Shown here: positions 53,969-62,272 of the stretch, piece by piece
Layout of the letters: each line of letters starts with the position of its first letter
Position numbering within the stretch: the stretch's first letter is position 1
Assembly: GCF_035607535.1 (NCBI RefSeq)
Contig: NZ_JAYDZX010000003.1
Coordinates: 297,106-361,105, forward strand
Length of the DNA stretch: 64,000 nt
Source of the DNA: Salinimicrobium sp035607535
GTDB taxonomy: Bacteria; Bacteroidota; Bacteroidia; Flavobacteriales; Flavobacteriaceae
Direction: 5' to 3'
Notes under the pieces: model-generated
The model's input: only the letters and a program-made list of their open reading frames with translations
Database searches by the model: none
What the model was told of the DNA's origin: nothing
Position numbers and translations under genes: made by a program

Positions 53969-54790
53969 TTAATTATCCCATTTTTGATAATTTTCCCATT
54001 GATGGTTCACGAATTTTACGAACTGAGGGTCAATATCCATCTTGTCAGGTTTCAAATTAAATTCATCAATCAGAATCCTCGCGATATTTAAGTTTAATAA
54101 ACTTAATAACAAAAATGTACTTTCTACGAAACTTTCATTTCTTGGCTCGTACAAAATTGTCATTCCCAGACCGTGGGTATAGGTGGAATAATGGTTTTGG
54201 ACAATTTTGGAAAATCTTTTTGGTATTCTTGCTATAATATATAAGTCTTCCCAGCTTAATCTCTCTTTTTGTTTATGATTGTCATTATCAAATTTCCAGT
54301 TTCTCTTGTCAATTACACGTACCGAAACTATTTCATCTAACTGATCCGTCTTTATTTTTGCCATCAGATTTTTAATAGCTCTCTTATCGTGATCAATGAC
54401 ATGCTTTGACGGTTGAAAATCTTTAATTAAGCTATTGTTCTGAACCGTTTTACTAAAACCCTCAATTAAATTAATTCTTCCTTCTAATGAATCCATTAAA
54501 TACAGATAGTATCGAAGGTCACGTTCTTTTATTGAAGAGTATGTTGAAATCAAGTAAAGGATAGAATAATTATCTATTATCATTCTGCTCAATGTCGCAA
54601 AAGGTTGGGTGGCACATTCACCATTATTAATGTGATTTAAAAATTTGAGATTTGAGAGAATGTTTTTAAAGATTTTATATATTCCGATTTGTCGACTTAA
54701 AAGGTTAGGCTTTTCGGGACAGAATTTATCCAGTATTGATTCAATCTTTTCCAGTTCTTCTATCCCGGAATTATAGGTGGGAAATTCCAT
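53969..54790 (-). CDS. Hypothetical helical protein (DUF5677-like)
   Basis: 273 residues, mostly alpha-helical, cytoplasmic, visibly AT-richer than the surrounding chromosome. MIIDNYSILYLIS and NHYSTYTHGLGMTIL recall abortive-infection-like/DUF5677 proteins, but the match is weak and I assign no function. It is bounded by spacers on both sides (53812-53968 and 54813-54947), as expected for a single-gene cassette. Confidence 0.6.
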   Translation of the reverse strand: MEFPTYNSGIEELEKIESILDKFCPEKPNLLSRQIGIYKIFKNILSNLKFLNHINNGECATQPFATLSRMIIDNYSILYLISTYSSIKERDLRYYLYLMDSLEGRINLIEGFSKTVQNNSLIKDFQPSKHVIDHDKRAIKNLMAKIKTDQLDEIVSVRVIDKRNWKFDNDNHKQKERLSWEDLYIIARIPKRFSKIVQNHYSTYTHGLGMTILYEPRNESFVESTFLLLSLLNLNIARILIDEFNLKPDKMDIDPQFVKFVNHQWENYQKWDN

Positions 54791-54812
54791 ATCTTATTTT
54801 GAGTCAAATGAG

Positions 54813-54947
54813 TGCCAACGTCTCGTATAAAAACAGTGCGAGCTGGCGAGCTTGATTGTCCGCAGGACAATCGGCTAAGCAAGCGAGCACGGACTTTCGA
54901 TTTGAGACTGATTTAAACATTGTTTTTATATGTTGTTACCATACGTT
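54813..54947. repeat. Cassette-type spacer C (attC-like foldable repeat)
   Basis: Outer 10-bp inverted repeat TATAAAAACA (54826-54835) with TGTTTTTATA (54921-54930). An inner hairpin GATTGTCC/GGACAATC lies at 54854-54872. GC-rich arms with GGCGAGC and AAGCGAGC stand between. The end begins GCCAACG. It shares two phrases with spacer A. The integron core sites (RYYYAAC/GTTRRRY) are not exactly met. Confidence 0.65.
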
Positions 54948-54977
54948 TTGTGTCAAATCCTGGATCTATGCTTAGAA

Positions 54978-55490
54978 TTAAAAATTACCCAAAATCTTAG
55001 GTACGTTTGCCTTTTTTATAAATGGAACATATATATTCAATGATTCTTTACCTTTATTAACTGCAGTATAATCACCTCCCGTTGTCGAATATCGCAAGGT
55101 ATGAAGGTTGCTATTCCTGAGTTTTTCAATTCCACTATCAGATAAATAATACATCGAAGTTGAAGTTTCATTGACATAATCATTAATTCCTCTATCGACA
55201 CATTTAATAACAGAACCATCGTCAAGATAGAGCAATATATCTCCTTTTAATCGAGATTGTCCCATAGGCGCACTTTTACTCAGCACCAACATATACTGAT
55301 CTGCCTTTTTGACGAACATCACATCTATTTCTGGTTTACTTGAAAAAGTTTCAGGATTCTGTAATGAAAAACTTTGACTTGCTGGATAAGAATTTTCGTT
55401 TATGAAGAATCTTTTTTGGGCACTTGTATTTAAAACATAGCACAAAGAAATAACTATAATAATACAGATATTTTTATATTTCATTTTCAT
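54978..55490 (-). CDS. Hypothetical exported protein
   Basis: 170 residues. The signal peptide ends NTSAQ. The rest is a beta-rich periplasmic domain (DVMFVKKADQYMLVLSKSAPMGQSRLKGDILLYLDDGSVIKCVDRG). No family recognised. It starts 7 bases after the stop of the preceding exported-protein gene, so the two form a pair. AT-rich. Confidence 0.65.
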   Translation of the reverse strand: MKMKYKNICIIIVISLCYVLNTSAQKRFFINENSYPASQSFSLQNPETFSSKPEIDVMFVKKADQYMLVLSKSAPMGQSRLKGDILLYLDDGSVIKCVDRGINDYVNETSTSMYYLSDSGIEKLRNSNLHTLRYSTTGGDYTAVNKGKESLNIYVPFIKKANVPKILGNF

Positions 55491-55497
55491 TTGTTTT

Positions 55498-55995
55498 TTA
55501 TCTTAAAAGAATCCTTTTAATTAAATTTTCTACATCATTTGTGCGTTCAAAATTGTTTGTGGTTAAATTCACGACGAAACTTTTTTGCTTATAAAGAAAA
55601 GCAATGGCAATGTTTTTTAGATTTTGATCGGCATAAGTTAAATTGGAAATCATCGAGACTGCCTCAATTCCATTTTGGAGTTTTACATATTCTGCTTTTT
55701 CTCCAAGACTTTCTGAGTTGGATTTAATGGTTTCTAAAAAAGTGTCTTTATACGTTTCTAAACTACTGCCCGTAAAGCCACTCATTTCAGTTTGAAGGTT
55801 GGCAACTGTAACCGAATAATTGTCAAGCTTATTATTTCCATATTGGAAAGGACAACTGTAGTTATTTTGATTCCCTAAATTCCTAATATATTCTAATTCA
55901 CACGGAGAATTAATTGTTATTCCTTCTAACTTCGATTCAATTTGGGCGTTGGCTGCCACGGTGCCGAAAAATAGCAGTAACATAATTTTTTTCAT
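55498..55995 (-). CDS. Hypothetical exported protein
   Basis: 165 residues. The signal peptide ends AANAQ. The mature part has two cysteines (SPCELEYI, YSCPFQYG) that could form a disulfide, then an alpha/beta region ending NLIKRILLR. No family recognised. It leads the two-gene unit with the next exported protein and is the first gene of the minus-strand run. Confidence 0.65.
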   Translation of the reverse strand: MKKIMLLLFFGTVAANAQIESKLEGITINSPCELEYIRNLGNQNNYSCPFQYGNNKLDNYSVTVANLQTEMSGFTGSSLETYKDTFLETIKSNSESLGEKAEYVKLQNGIEAVSMISNLTYADQNLKNIAIAFLYKQKSFVVNLTTNNFERTNDVENLIKRILLR

Positions 55996-56299
55996 AATGT
56001 TCTTATTGTGTTCGTTCTTTTAAATGTGTGGAAACGGCTTATACCACAACAAAACCTTTCCTTTACCGTCGGTATTTTCCCGAATAAAGAAATGTTCTTG
56101 TGGCCTTAGTAAAGCTATTAAATATCTGTTAAAGAAGCTGAGGGAAAACCGTAAAGCAATGGAATAGGAACAAAAGCGGCTTTAAATTGGAGACCAGGTA
56201 TTGTATCGGGAATGGGCGAAAACCTTTTCTTTTAAAGTTGTGCTAAAGCGCGGCTAACTTTTCTTCAGCCCAAAGAACGCCTTACCTTTGCAGGCTGAA
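55996..56299. other. Divergent gap upstream of the MFS gene
   Basis: 304 bases, no gene seen. Its left part (ACGGCTTATACCACAAC) may be the edge of the cassette-like region; its right end holds the MFS promoter. Confidence 0.5.
56283..56291 (+). promoter_or_regulatory. -7 element of the MFS gene
   Basis: TACCTTTGC, eight bases before the ATG at 56300, supports that start and a near-leaderless mRNA. Confidence 0.55.
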
Positions 56300-57499
56300 A
56301 TGAAGGACTATTTTTACTTTTTAAAGGGAAATTTCAGGACCGTAAGCTTTGGCTGGCTGCTCACGCTGTTGTCGGGCTTTGGACAAACCTTCCTGATCTC
56401 TCTCTATGTGCCCGAGATCATCAGGTCTTTCAGTATTTCCGAAGGAGCTTTTGGTGCTATCTATGCCGGCTGTACCATTGCGGCGTCATTCATTATGCTC
56501 TCGGTAGGTCACACGGTAGATCATAAACCGGTAAAAAAGGTTACTGCCTTCACCGTTACTACCCTAGCCCTTTCCAGCATTCTGCTGGGAGTCTCACAAA
56601 GTGTGATCCTGCTAATAGTTGCTGTTATAGGCCTTCGCCTGGCAGGGCAGGGGTTGTTAACTCACATAAGCATGACCATCATGTCCAAGCAATACGTTAA
56701 CGACCGCGGTAAAGCCCTTAGTTTTTCCTCGCTGGGATTTTCTGTGGGGGAAGCCATATTTCCGCTCATCATCGCTTTCCTCATAAGCTGGTTTGACTGG
56801 CGGGTTGCGGCTATTGCGAGTGGAGTCGCGCTGCTGCTTTACCTCGTTCGGCTCAAGTTTACCCGGCTCGGTTACTTTGATGAGAAGCTTTCCACCAAGG
56901 GGAGTCCGTCGCCATTTTCCTTGCTAAAGGACTATAAGACTGTGGTTTTTGACAGGAAGTTCGGGGTGATGATGCCCGCCAGCTTTATCCTGAGTTTCGG
57001 GGCTACTGCGATCTTTTTTTATCAGTACGTGTTTGTGGAGAACAAAGGCTGGTCGGTACAGTTGTATGCTACCTTCTTTACCTTTTACGCCATAACCCGC
57101 TTCCTTTTTTCTCTTTTTGGAGGGGTATGGGTGGACAAGTTCACCGCAAGAAAATTATTCCAGTACTACCTTATCCCCATAAATCTGGGCTTGCTACCTT
57201 TTGCCTTTATGGAAAGTATCCTGGGAGCCTTGATCTTTCTCATTACTGCCGGTATTAGCATGGGAGTTTCGGGAACTGTAAAAACTGCGCTGATTGCAGA
57301 ACTCTATGGCACCGAAAAAATGGGGGTGATAAGAAGTGTCTTTACCATGTTCTCTGTTATCTCTACTGCCTTAGGTCCGCTTGTAGTTGGACTGTTGATG
57401 GATGCCGGGGTTGGGTTTGAATATTTAATGGGCGGGATCTTCGTGGTCATGACGGGTATAATTATCAATTCGCAGCGGATTAGGTCTTATCAGGATTAG
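56300..57499 (+). CDS. MFS transporter
   Basis: 399 residues from the ATG at 56300; the TTG at 56288 overlaps the promoter. Twelve hydrophobic helices in two halves, with the loop 2-3 signature reduced to DHKPVKK and a second-half GGVWVDKFTARKLF. Resembles the nitrate/sugar-efflux-like MFS families without a diagnostic motif; substrate unknown. It stands alone, and its stop runs into a three-copy repeat array. Confidence 0.85.
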   Translation: MKDYFYFLKGNFRTVSFGWLLTLLSGFGQTFLISLYVPEIIRSFSISEGAFGAIYAGCTIAASFIMLSVGHTVDHKPVKKVTAFTVTTLALSSILLGVSQSVILLIVAVIGLRLAGQGLLTHISMTIMSKQYVNDRGKALSFSSLGFSVGEAIFPLIIAFLISWFDWRVAAIASGVALLLYLVRLKFTRLGYFDEKLSTKGSPSPFSLLKDYKTVVFDRKFGVMMPASFILSFGATAIFFYQYVFVENKGWSVQLYATFFTFYAITRFLFSLFGGVWVDKFTARKLFQYYLIPINLGLLPFAFMESILGALIFLITAGISMGVSGTVKTALIAELYGTEKMGVIRSVFTMFSVISTALGPLVVGLLMDAGVGFEYLMGGIFVVMTGIIINSQRIRSYQD

Positions 57500-58151
57500 C
57501 GGCCTTATTCCCGACACAAATTTTTTCCTGCTAACGCAGTACCAGATTCCCTCAAATATAAATTCCCGTCACTTCGAGTGTTTTTTAAGTGCGAACGCAC
57601 TGAAAAAACGTATCGAGAAGTACGGGAGTCTGGGATACGTCTAATTCTCGATACTTTTGCCTTCGCTCCCTCTCCGTCAAAACACTCGAATTGACGGCGA
57701 GTTGATGTAGCGCAGTTCAAATTTCTTGGAATTGACGTCGACAGTCAAATACAAATTCCCGTCACTTCGAGTGTTTTTAAGTGCGAAAGCACTCGAGAAG
57801 TACGGGATACGCATTATTCTCGATCCTTTTTGCCTTCGTTCCCTCTCAGTCAAAGCACTCGAAATGACGGCGTATTGATGTAGCGCAGTCCAAAATTCAT
57901 TTAGAATTGACATCGACAGTCAAATCCAAATTCCCGTCACTTCGAGTGTTTTTTAAGTGCGAAAGCACTGAAAAACGTATCGAGAAGTACGGGAGTTCAG
58001 GATACGTCTAATTCTCGATACTTTTTGTCTTCGCTCCCTCTCAGTCAAAACACTCGAATTGATGGCGTATTGAATTACCACAATTCAAAATTCACCCGAA
58101 TCGACGGCTTATGAAGCTGTTAATTGATCATTGATCATTGATAATTGGGAA
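57500..58151. other. Repeat-filled gap after the MFS gene
   Basis: 652 bases without a gene. Almost all of it is the three-copy repeat at 57552-58092; short frames that cross it are by-products of the repeat. Confidence 0.7.
57552..58092. repeat. Three-copy tandem palindromic repeat
   Basis: Copies begin TTCCCGTCACTTCGAGTG at 57563, 57756 and 57931 (spacing 193 and 175). Each holds an outer pair CGTCACTTCGAGTG / CACTCGAA-TGACGG and an inner pair TATCGAGAAGTACGGG / ATTCTCGATA. The GTCA-TTCGAG build is a common Bacteroidota intergenic element; here it is amplified. The middle copy lacks one AAAACGT block. Confidence 0.85.
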
Positions 58152-58352
58152 TCACGCCAGTGAATCCTCAATCTTCTGAACCCTTCCCACTTCCCCTGTT
58201 TCCAATCGGACCTTGATACCATGTGGATGCATAGGAGATTTGGTGAGGATGTCAGCCACGTAGCCATAGGTCAATCTGCCCGACCGCTGGTCCTGCTTCT
58301 GCACTATAGCAACCCGTGTACCAGGACCAATTTCTTTTCTCGTAGGCTTCAT
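58152..58352 (-). CDS. ywbE: YwbE-family protein
   Basis: 66 residues, full family length. RKEIGPGTRVAIVQKQDQRSGRLTYGYVADILTKSPMHPHGIKVRLETGEVGRVQ matches the small beta-rich YwbE (DUF2196) family, which looks like a nucleic-acid-binding SH3-type barrel. Function unknown. It lies between the repeat array and a heptamer-like array; the neighbouring SDR gene is on the same strand. Confidence 0.85.
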   Translation of the reverse strand: MKPTRKEIGPGTRVAIVQKQDQRSGRLTYGYVADILTKSPMHPHGIKVRLETGEVGRVQKIEDSLA

Positions 58353-58373
58353 GGGAAGGTCTAAGGTTAAAGG

Positions 58374-58436
58374 TTTAATGTCTAACGTCTAAAATCTAAT
58401 GTCTAAATCTACCGTCTAAAAAAACTACCGTCTACT
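58374..58436. repeat. Degenerate GTCTAA heptamer repeat
   Basis: Loose tandem copies of GTCTAAN/ATCTAAT between ywbE and the SDR stop codon; similar in style to the arrays at 28.1 kb and 63.9 kb. Confidence 0.6.
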
Positions 58437-59087
58437 CTATTCTCTGCTCAGTTCGATCATAGCCGACTTTATTGGCTCGTCACCTTCCACAGCCTCAAAG
58501 GTCATGTTCTTCACAAGAGGATCGGCAAGGGACATGATAAGCAGAAAAGCCACGTCGTCCCGCGGAATTTCCCCGCTGCCATCAAGTTTTTCGGCCAATT
58601 TCACCTTTCCGGTGCCCATATCATCTGTAAGAGCGCCTGGACGAATTATGGTGTAATCGAGTCCGCTGTTGCGCAAATGTTGATCGGCTGCTGCTTTGGC
58701 CTCGAGATAGTGCTCCAGCTTTTTGTGCTTTGAAGGTTCATCGGCCCCCATGGAGCTTAGCATTATGAACTTTTTCACCTTAGCTTTTTTGGCAGCATCT
58801 ATGATCTTTATTGCACCTTTTTCATCTACTTCGGTCGTTTTTTCAGGTCCTGTATCCCCTCCGGAGCCTGCGCAGAAGATCACCTTTTTGACACCTTTTA
58901 ATGCCGGGCTCAGATCCTCCTGCTCGAGGTCTGCGTGCACCCACTTCACTTCCATGTCATCAAAGATTTGCTGCTGCTCTTCTTTTCTTATCATGGCCAC
59001 CGGCTCAAAACTCTGACTGTTGTTAAGGATCTCGATGATCCTTTTTCCAGTACTTCCTGTAGCTCCAACGATCAATATCTTTTCCAT
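58437..59087 (-). CDS. NAD(P)-binding SDR/NmrA-like protein
   Basis: 216 residues. Atypical short-chain dehydrogenase: nucleotide site KILIVGATGSTGKRIIEIL, then VKKVIFCAGSGGDTGPEKT, KKFIMLSSMGAD and DYTIIRPGALTDD. The YxxxK catalytic pair is not in the usual place, as in the NmrA/HSCARG-type redox sensors and the chlorophyll-biosynthesis-like family. Substrate unknown. Probably monocistronic. Confidence 0.85.
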   Translation of the reverse strand: MEKILIVGATGSTGKRIIEILNNSQSFEPVAMIRKEEQQQIFDDMEVKWVHADLEQEDLSPALKGVKKVIFCAGSGGDTGPEKTTEVDEKGAIKIIDAAKKAKVKKFIMLSSMGADEPSKHKKLEHYLEAKAAADQHLRNSGLDYTIIRPGALTDDMGTGKVKLAEKLDGSGEIPRDDVAFLLIMSLADPLVKNMTFEAVEGDEPIKSAMIELSRE

Positions 59088-59170
59088 TTTCTGAATTTTT
59101 ATTCCTGAACCAGCAAGTTACGCATCAAAAAAGCCATTTCCAATCCTCTAAATTTTGTATGGTAGAGCTG

Positions 59171-60994
59171 CTACTTCGGAAATTCTCCCTTCCTGCGCAT
59201 CTCGGTCACCTTTCGCTCCAGTTCCTGCTGGAACTCTTCCAGTACGGGTCTTACCGTACTTTCAGGAAGATCGGCGATCCTAATGTACATCAACCCGTCA
59301 ACCGCATCGTTAAATAAGGGATCCACATTAAAGGCCACGACCTTGGCGTTCTGCTTGATGTATTTTTTAATAAGTACCGGTAATCTCATGCTTCCGGGCT
59401 CCACCTCGTCAATGATCTTGTCAAACTTATTAAGATCGGCCTGGGTTTCGTCAAAAATGAATTCCTTATCGCCATCCTTCAGCTTTACCTTAAATTCTTT
59501 TTTCGGCCTTATGTACTGTGCCACATAGGGATCATAGTAATGCGAGCGCATAAACTCGATCATGAGGGATTTGGAGAAATTTGAGAATTTATTGCTGATG
59601 CTTACGCCTCCAATAAGATATTTGTGCTTCGGAAATCTTAGAGTGCAATGCACAATTCCCTTCCAGAGCAAGAATAGAGGCATAGGCCGCTGCTGGTATT
59701 CTTTGATGATGAAAGCTCTTCCCATCTCAATGGATTCGCTCATCATTTTATGCAGTTCTGGTTCAAACCTAAAGAGATCCTGCAGGTAAAATCCGTTGAT
59801 GCCATACTGCTCATAGATCTCGGCTCCCATTCCCATCCTGTAGGCCCCGGCAATTTTGTTGGCTTCATTATCCCAAAGGAACATGTGGTAATAATATTCG
59901 TCGAACTTATCGAGGTCTGTTGACATATTCGTGCCCTCTCCAATCGCCCTGAAGGTGATCTCCCGCAAACGTCCTATTTCTTTTAAAATGTTGGGTATGA
60001 TCTCCTTTTTAGCCAGAAATACTTCATAGTTCTTGCTCTCCAGCAGGCGCTTGTCCAGTTTACGACAGGTTTCGACCTCTTCGAGCATCAAATCGCCGCT
60101 GGTCTCTTCCACGATCTTCTTTGGTGGCTTCGGAATCTTAAAATTTTTCGGAATTCCTTTCAAAAATGGCTTTTTTTCAAAGGCATTTGCCAGCATATAC
60201 GTCTTGCGACGTAGAAATGCAGTAAGGGATTCTACGGTAGTGATATCTGCAATATCCTGAGGAGAAATGGCATTCCCTATCCGTACCTTGATCTTACGTT
60301 TCTTTTGAGACAGCATTTCACTCGGCAGTTTTGCAGTACGTAAAATATCACTTACCGAGGCCAGCCTGTAAAAGAAGGTGCTGTTCTTCGCATGAAAATA
60401 AATGGGGATCACAGGCACTTTTGCTTTTTGAATAAGTTTGATGGCAGCAGGGTCCCACGGCCGGTCGACAATTCGACGTTCATCTCTATAGGTTGACACC
60501 TCCCCGGCAGGAAAGATCCCCAGGGGTTTTCCATCCCGCAAATGCATAATAGCCTCTTTAAGGCCCCTGGTACTGCTCTGTGCCTCTTTATGGTCCTCAA
60601 AAGGATTGACGGGCATGATATACGGCTGTACCGGCTCGATGCGTTGAAGTAAAAAATTTGCTATGACCTTAAAATCCTCCCGTTGAGAAAGCAGCAACTT
60701 TAGAAGGATCATCCCGTCAATCCCTCCCAGCGGGTGATTTGAAATAGTGATGAAAGGTCCCGACTTCGGGATCCTTTTCAGGTCATCTTCAGGAATATCA
60801 AAGTCTATCTCAAAAGCCTTCAGAATAGAATCAATGAATTGGGGCGCTGTCATGTGCTTCCGCTTTTCATATTCCTTGTTGATCACAGAGAGTTTGGTGG
60901 TTTGAAGCACTACCCAGCCCATTGAAGTTCCCAAAATTCCGAATTTGTCCAAATTCATGACTTTTGCAACTTCTTTTGCACTAACTATTCCCAT
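59171..60994 (-). CDS. olsF: Bifunctional ornithine-lipid synthase, OlsF-type acyltransferase
   Basis: 607 residues. The N-terminal half (about 60-270) is a lysophospholipid-acyltransferase-type (OlsA-like) domain with SNHPLGGIDG at about 86-93, GIFPAGEVS and VPVIPIYF. The C-terminal half (about 310-540) is an OlsB/hemolysin-type N-acyltransferase (GNAT-like) domain: LREITFRAIGEGTNMSTDLDKFDEYYYHMFLWD, then AGAYRMGMG. This two-domain order is that of OlsF, described in Serratia and Flavobacterium, which makes ornithine lipids without separate OlsB and OlsA. Ornithine lipids replace phospholipids under phosphate shortage. It is third in a GNAT / aspartate kinase / olsF operon, 27 bases after the kinase stop. 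Confidence 0.85.
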   Translation of the reverse strand: MGIVSAKEVAKVMNLDKFGILGTSMGWVVLQTTKLSVINKEYEKRKHMTAPQFIDSILKAFEIDFDIPEDDLKRIPKSGPFITISNHPLGGIDGMILLKLLLSQREDFKVIANFLLQRIEPVQPYIMPVNPFEDHKEAQSSTRGLKEAIMHLRDGKPLGIFPAGEVSTYRDERRIVDRPWDPAAIKLIQKAKVPVIPIYFHAKNSTFFYRLASVSDILRTAKLPSEMLSQKKRKIKVRIGNAISPQDIADITTVESLTAFLRRKTYMLANAFEKKPFLKGIPKNFKIPKPPKKIVEETSGDLMLEEVETCRKLDKRLLESKNYEVFLAKKEIIPNILKEIGRLREITFRAIGEGTNMSTDLDKFDEYYYHMFLWDNEANKIAGAYRMGMGAEIYEQYGINGFYLQDLFRFEPELHKMMSESIEMGRAFIIKEYQQRPMPLFLLWKGIVHCTLRFPKHKYLIGGVSISNKFSNFSKSLMIEFMRSHYYDPYVAQYIRPKKEFKVKLKDGDKEFIFDETQADLNKFDKIIDEVEPGSMRLPVLIKKYIKQNAKVVAFNVDPLFNDAVDGLMYIRIADLPESTVRPVLEEFQQELERKVTEMRRKGEFPK

Positions 60995-61021
60995 TCAGTA
61001 AATTTTTTTAAAGCCAAGTAA

Positions 61022-62272
61022 TCAAGGAATGGCAACTATCTGTACCGTTTCCCGGGTGGTTTGTTTCAGGAGGATCTTCTTTTCCTTTTCCAGTTCCTGC
61101 ACCGCCTTCTCGTCAAAATGCCTGATGGTATACAGGGAAACTCCTGTATTATAACTTATCCTAAAAGTCGCCTTCAAATGACTTAACAACTTTTCTAAGT
61201 TATTAAATTTATTGTCAATACATACGGAAAAGCTTATAGCCGAATTCTGTATTAGGTCTACCTTGATCTGGTATTTATGGAATAAGCTGAAGATTTCACT
61301 GATATTCTTTTCCAGGATAAATGAGAAATCAAGAGAGGACAAGGAGATCAAGACCTGATCTTTTTTGACTATAAAACAAGGTATCTTCGGAAGTATTGGC
61401 TGTCCCTTTCTTACAGCCGTTCCCGGATTTGCAGGATTAAGGAATGACTTCACAAAAAGCGGAATTTCCTTTCGCTGCAGCGGCTGAAGGGTTTTTGGAT
61501 GTATAACTGAAGCCCCGTAGAATGCCAGTTCTATGGCCTCTTCATAGGAGATCTGTTCCAGCAGGTGATGATCTTTGAAAACCCGTGGATCGGCATTCAA
61601 TACCCCCGGAACATCTTTCCAGATGGTCACGCTGTGGGCATTGAGACAGTAAGCGAAAATTCCGGCGGTATAATCACTGCCCTCCCTGCCCAAGGTGGTG
61701 GAAAAATTGTTTGGATCTGCACCAATGAATCCCTGGGTGATGGTGAGGTTTTCAGGATTTACCTTCAGTTTTATCTGGGCCTGTGTTTCCTCCCACTGTA
61801 CCTGCGCATCACGGTAAGTGCTGTCTGTACGTATGCAAAAGCGGGCGTCTAAAAAGTCATTTTTGACACCTTTGGAATTCAGAAAGTGGCTAACTATGGT
61901 GGTTGAAAGTAGCTCTCCATAGATCACCACCTGGTCATATACGAAATCGTAATTCGTAGAACGATTGTGGTTCAGGAAATTCTCCAACTCCTGAAACAGT
62001 CCTCTCACCGCATTAAAAGCTTCATGTTCTTTAATTTCAAAAAGGCCGAGCATGATCTCCCGGTGAAATTCTTTTACAGGCTGAAGTGTATCATTAAAAT
62101 CCCCTTTTTGGAGATAATCTTTTACAACTTCTTCAAGCGCATTGGTGGTCTTACCCATGGCCGAAATTACCACTAGTTTTTCGGCAATACCTTCTCCCCG
62201 CAACACCTGCAGTACATTTTTTACTCCGTTGGCATCTTTTACAGACGCACCTCCAAACTTAAAGACTTTCAT
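61022..62272 (-). CDS. lysC: Aspartate kinase
   Basis: 416 residues. Phosphorylates aspartate, the first step to Lys, Thr, Met and diaminopimelate. The N-terminal motif is VFKFGGASVKDANGV; GREGSDYTAGIFA and WKDVPGVLNADPRV mark the kinase core, with AFYGASVIHPKTLQPL. A C-terminal ACT-type region (about 300-416) is short and weakly conserved, so feedback control may differ. Its start overlaps the GNAT stop (ATGA). A dispersed palindrome (61850-61870) is read as VKNDFL. Aspartokinase followed by OlsF is an unusual pairing. Confidence 0.9.
   Translation of the reverse strand: MKVFKFGGASVKDANGVKNVLQVLRGEGIAEKLVVISAMGKTTNALEEVVKDYLQKGDFNDTLQPVKEFHREIMLGLFEIKEHEAFNAVRGLFQELENFLNHNRSTNYDFVYDQVVIYGELLSTTIVSHFLNSKGVKNDFLDARFCIRTDSTYRDAQVQWEETQAQIKLKVNPENLTITQGFIGADPNNFSTTLGREGSDYTAGIFAYCLNAHSVTIWKDVPGVLNADPRVFKDHHLLEQISYEEAIELAFYGASVIHPKTLQPLQRKEIPLFVKSFLNPANPGTAVRKGQPILPKIPCFIVKKDQVLISLSSLDFSFILEKNISEIFSLFHKYQIKVDLIQNSAISFSVCIDNKFNNLEKLLSHLKATFRISYNTGVSLYTIRHFDEKAVQELEKEKKILLKQTTRETVQIVAIP
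61850..61870. repeat. Dispersed palindrome, one-base-shorter form
   Basis: TAAAAAGTCATTTTTGACACC inside lysC; similar to the copies at 31884 (reverse) and 19138. Confidence 0.55.

Noticed and set aside
51742..55995. Prophage or conjugative element
   Set aside because: No integrase, phage structural, relaxase or transfer genes are visible; the genes are small, unrelated enzymes and hypotheticals.
57505..57913. Small minus-strand genes in the repeat array
   Set aside because: Two short frames of 71 and 78 residues are translations of the repeat itself.
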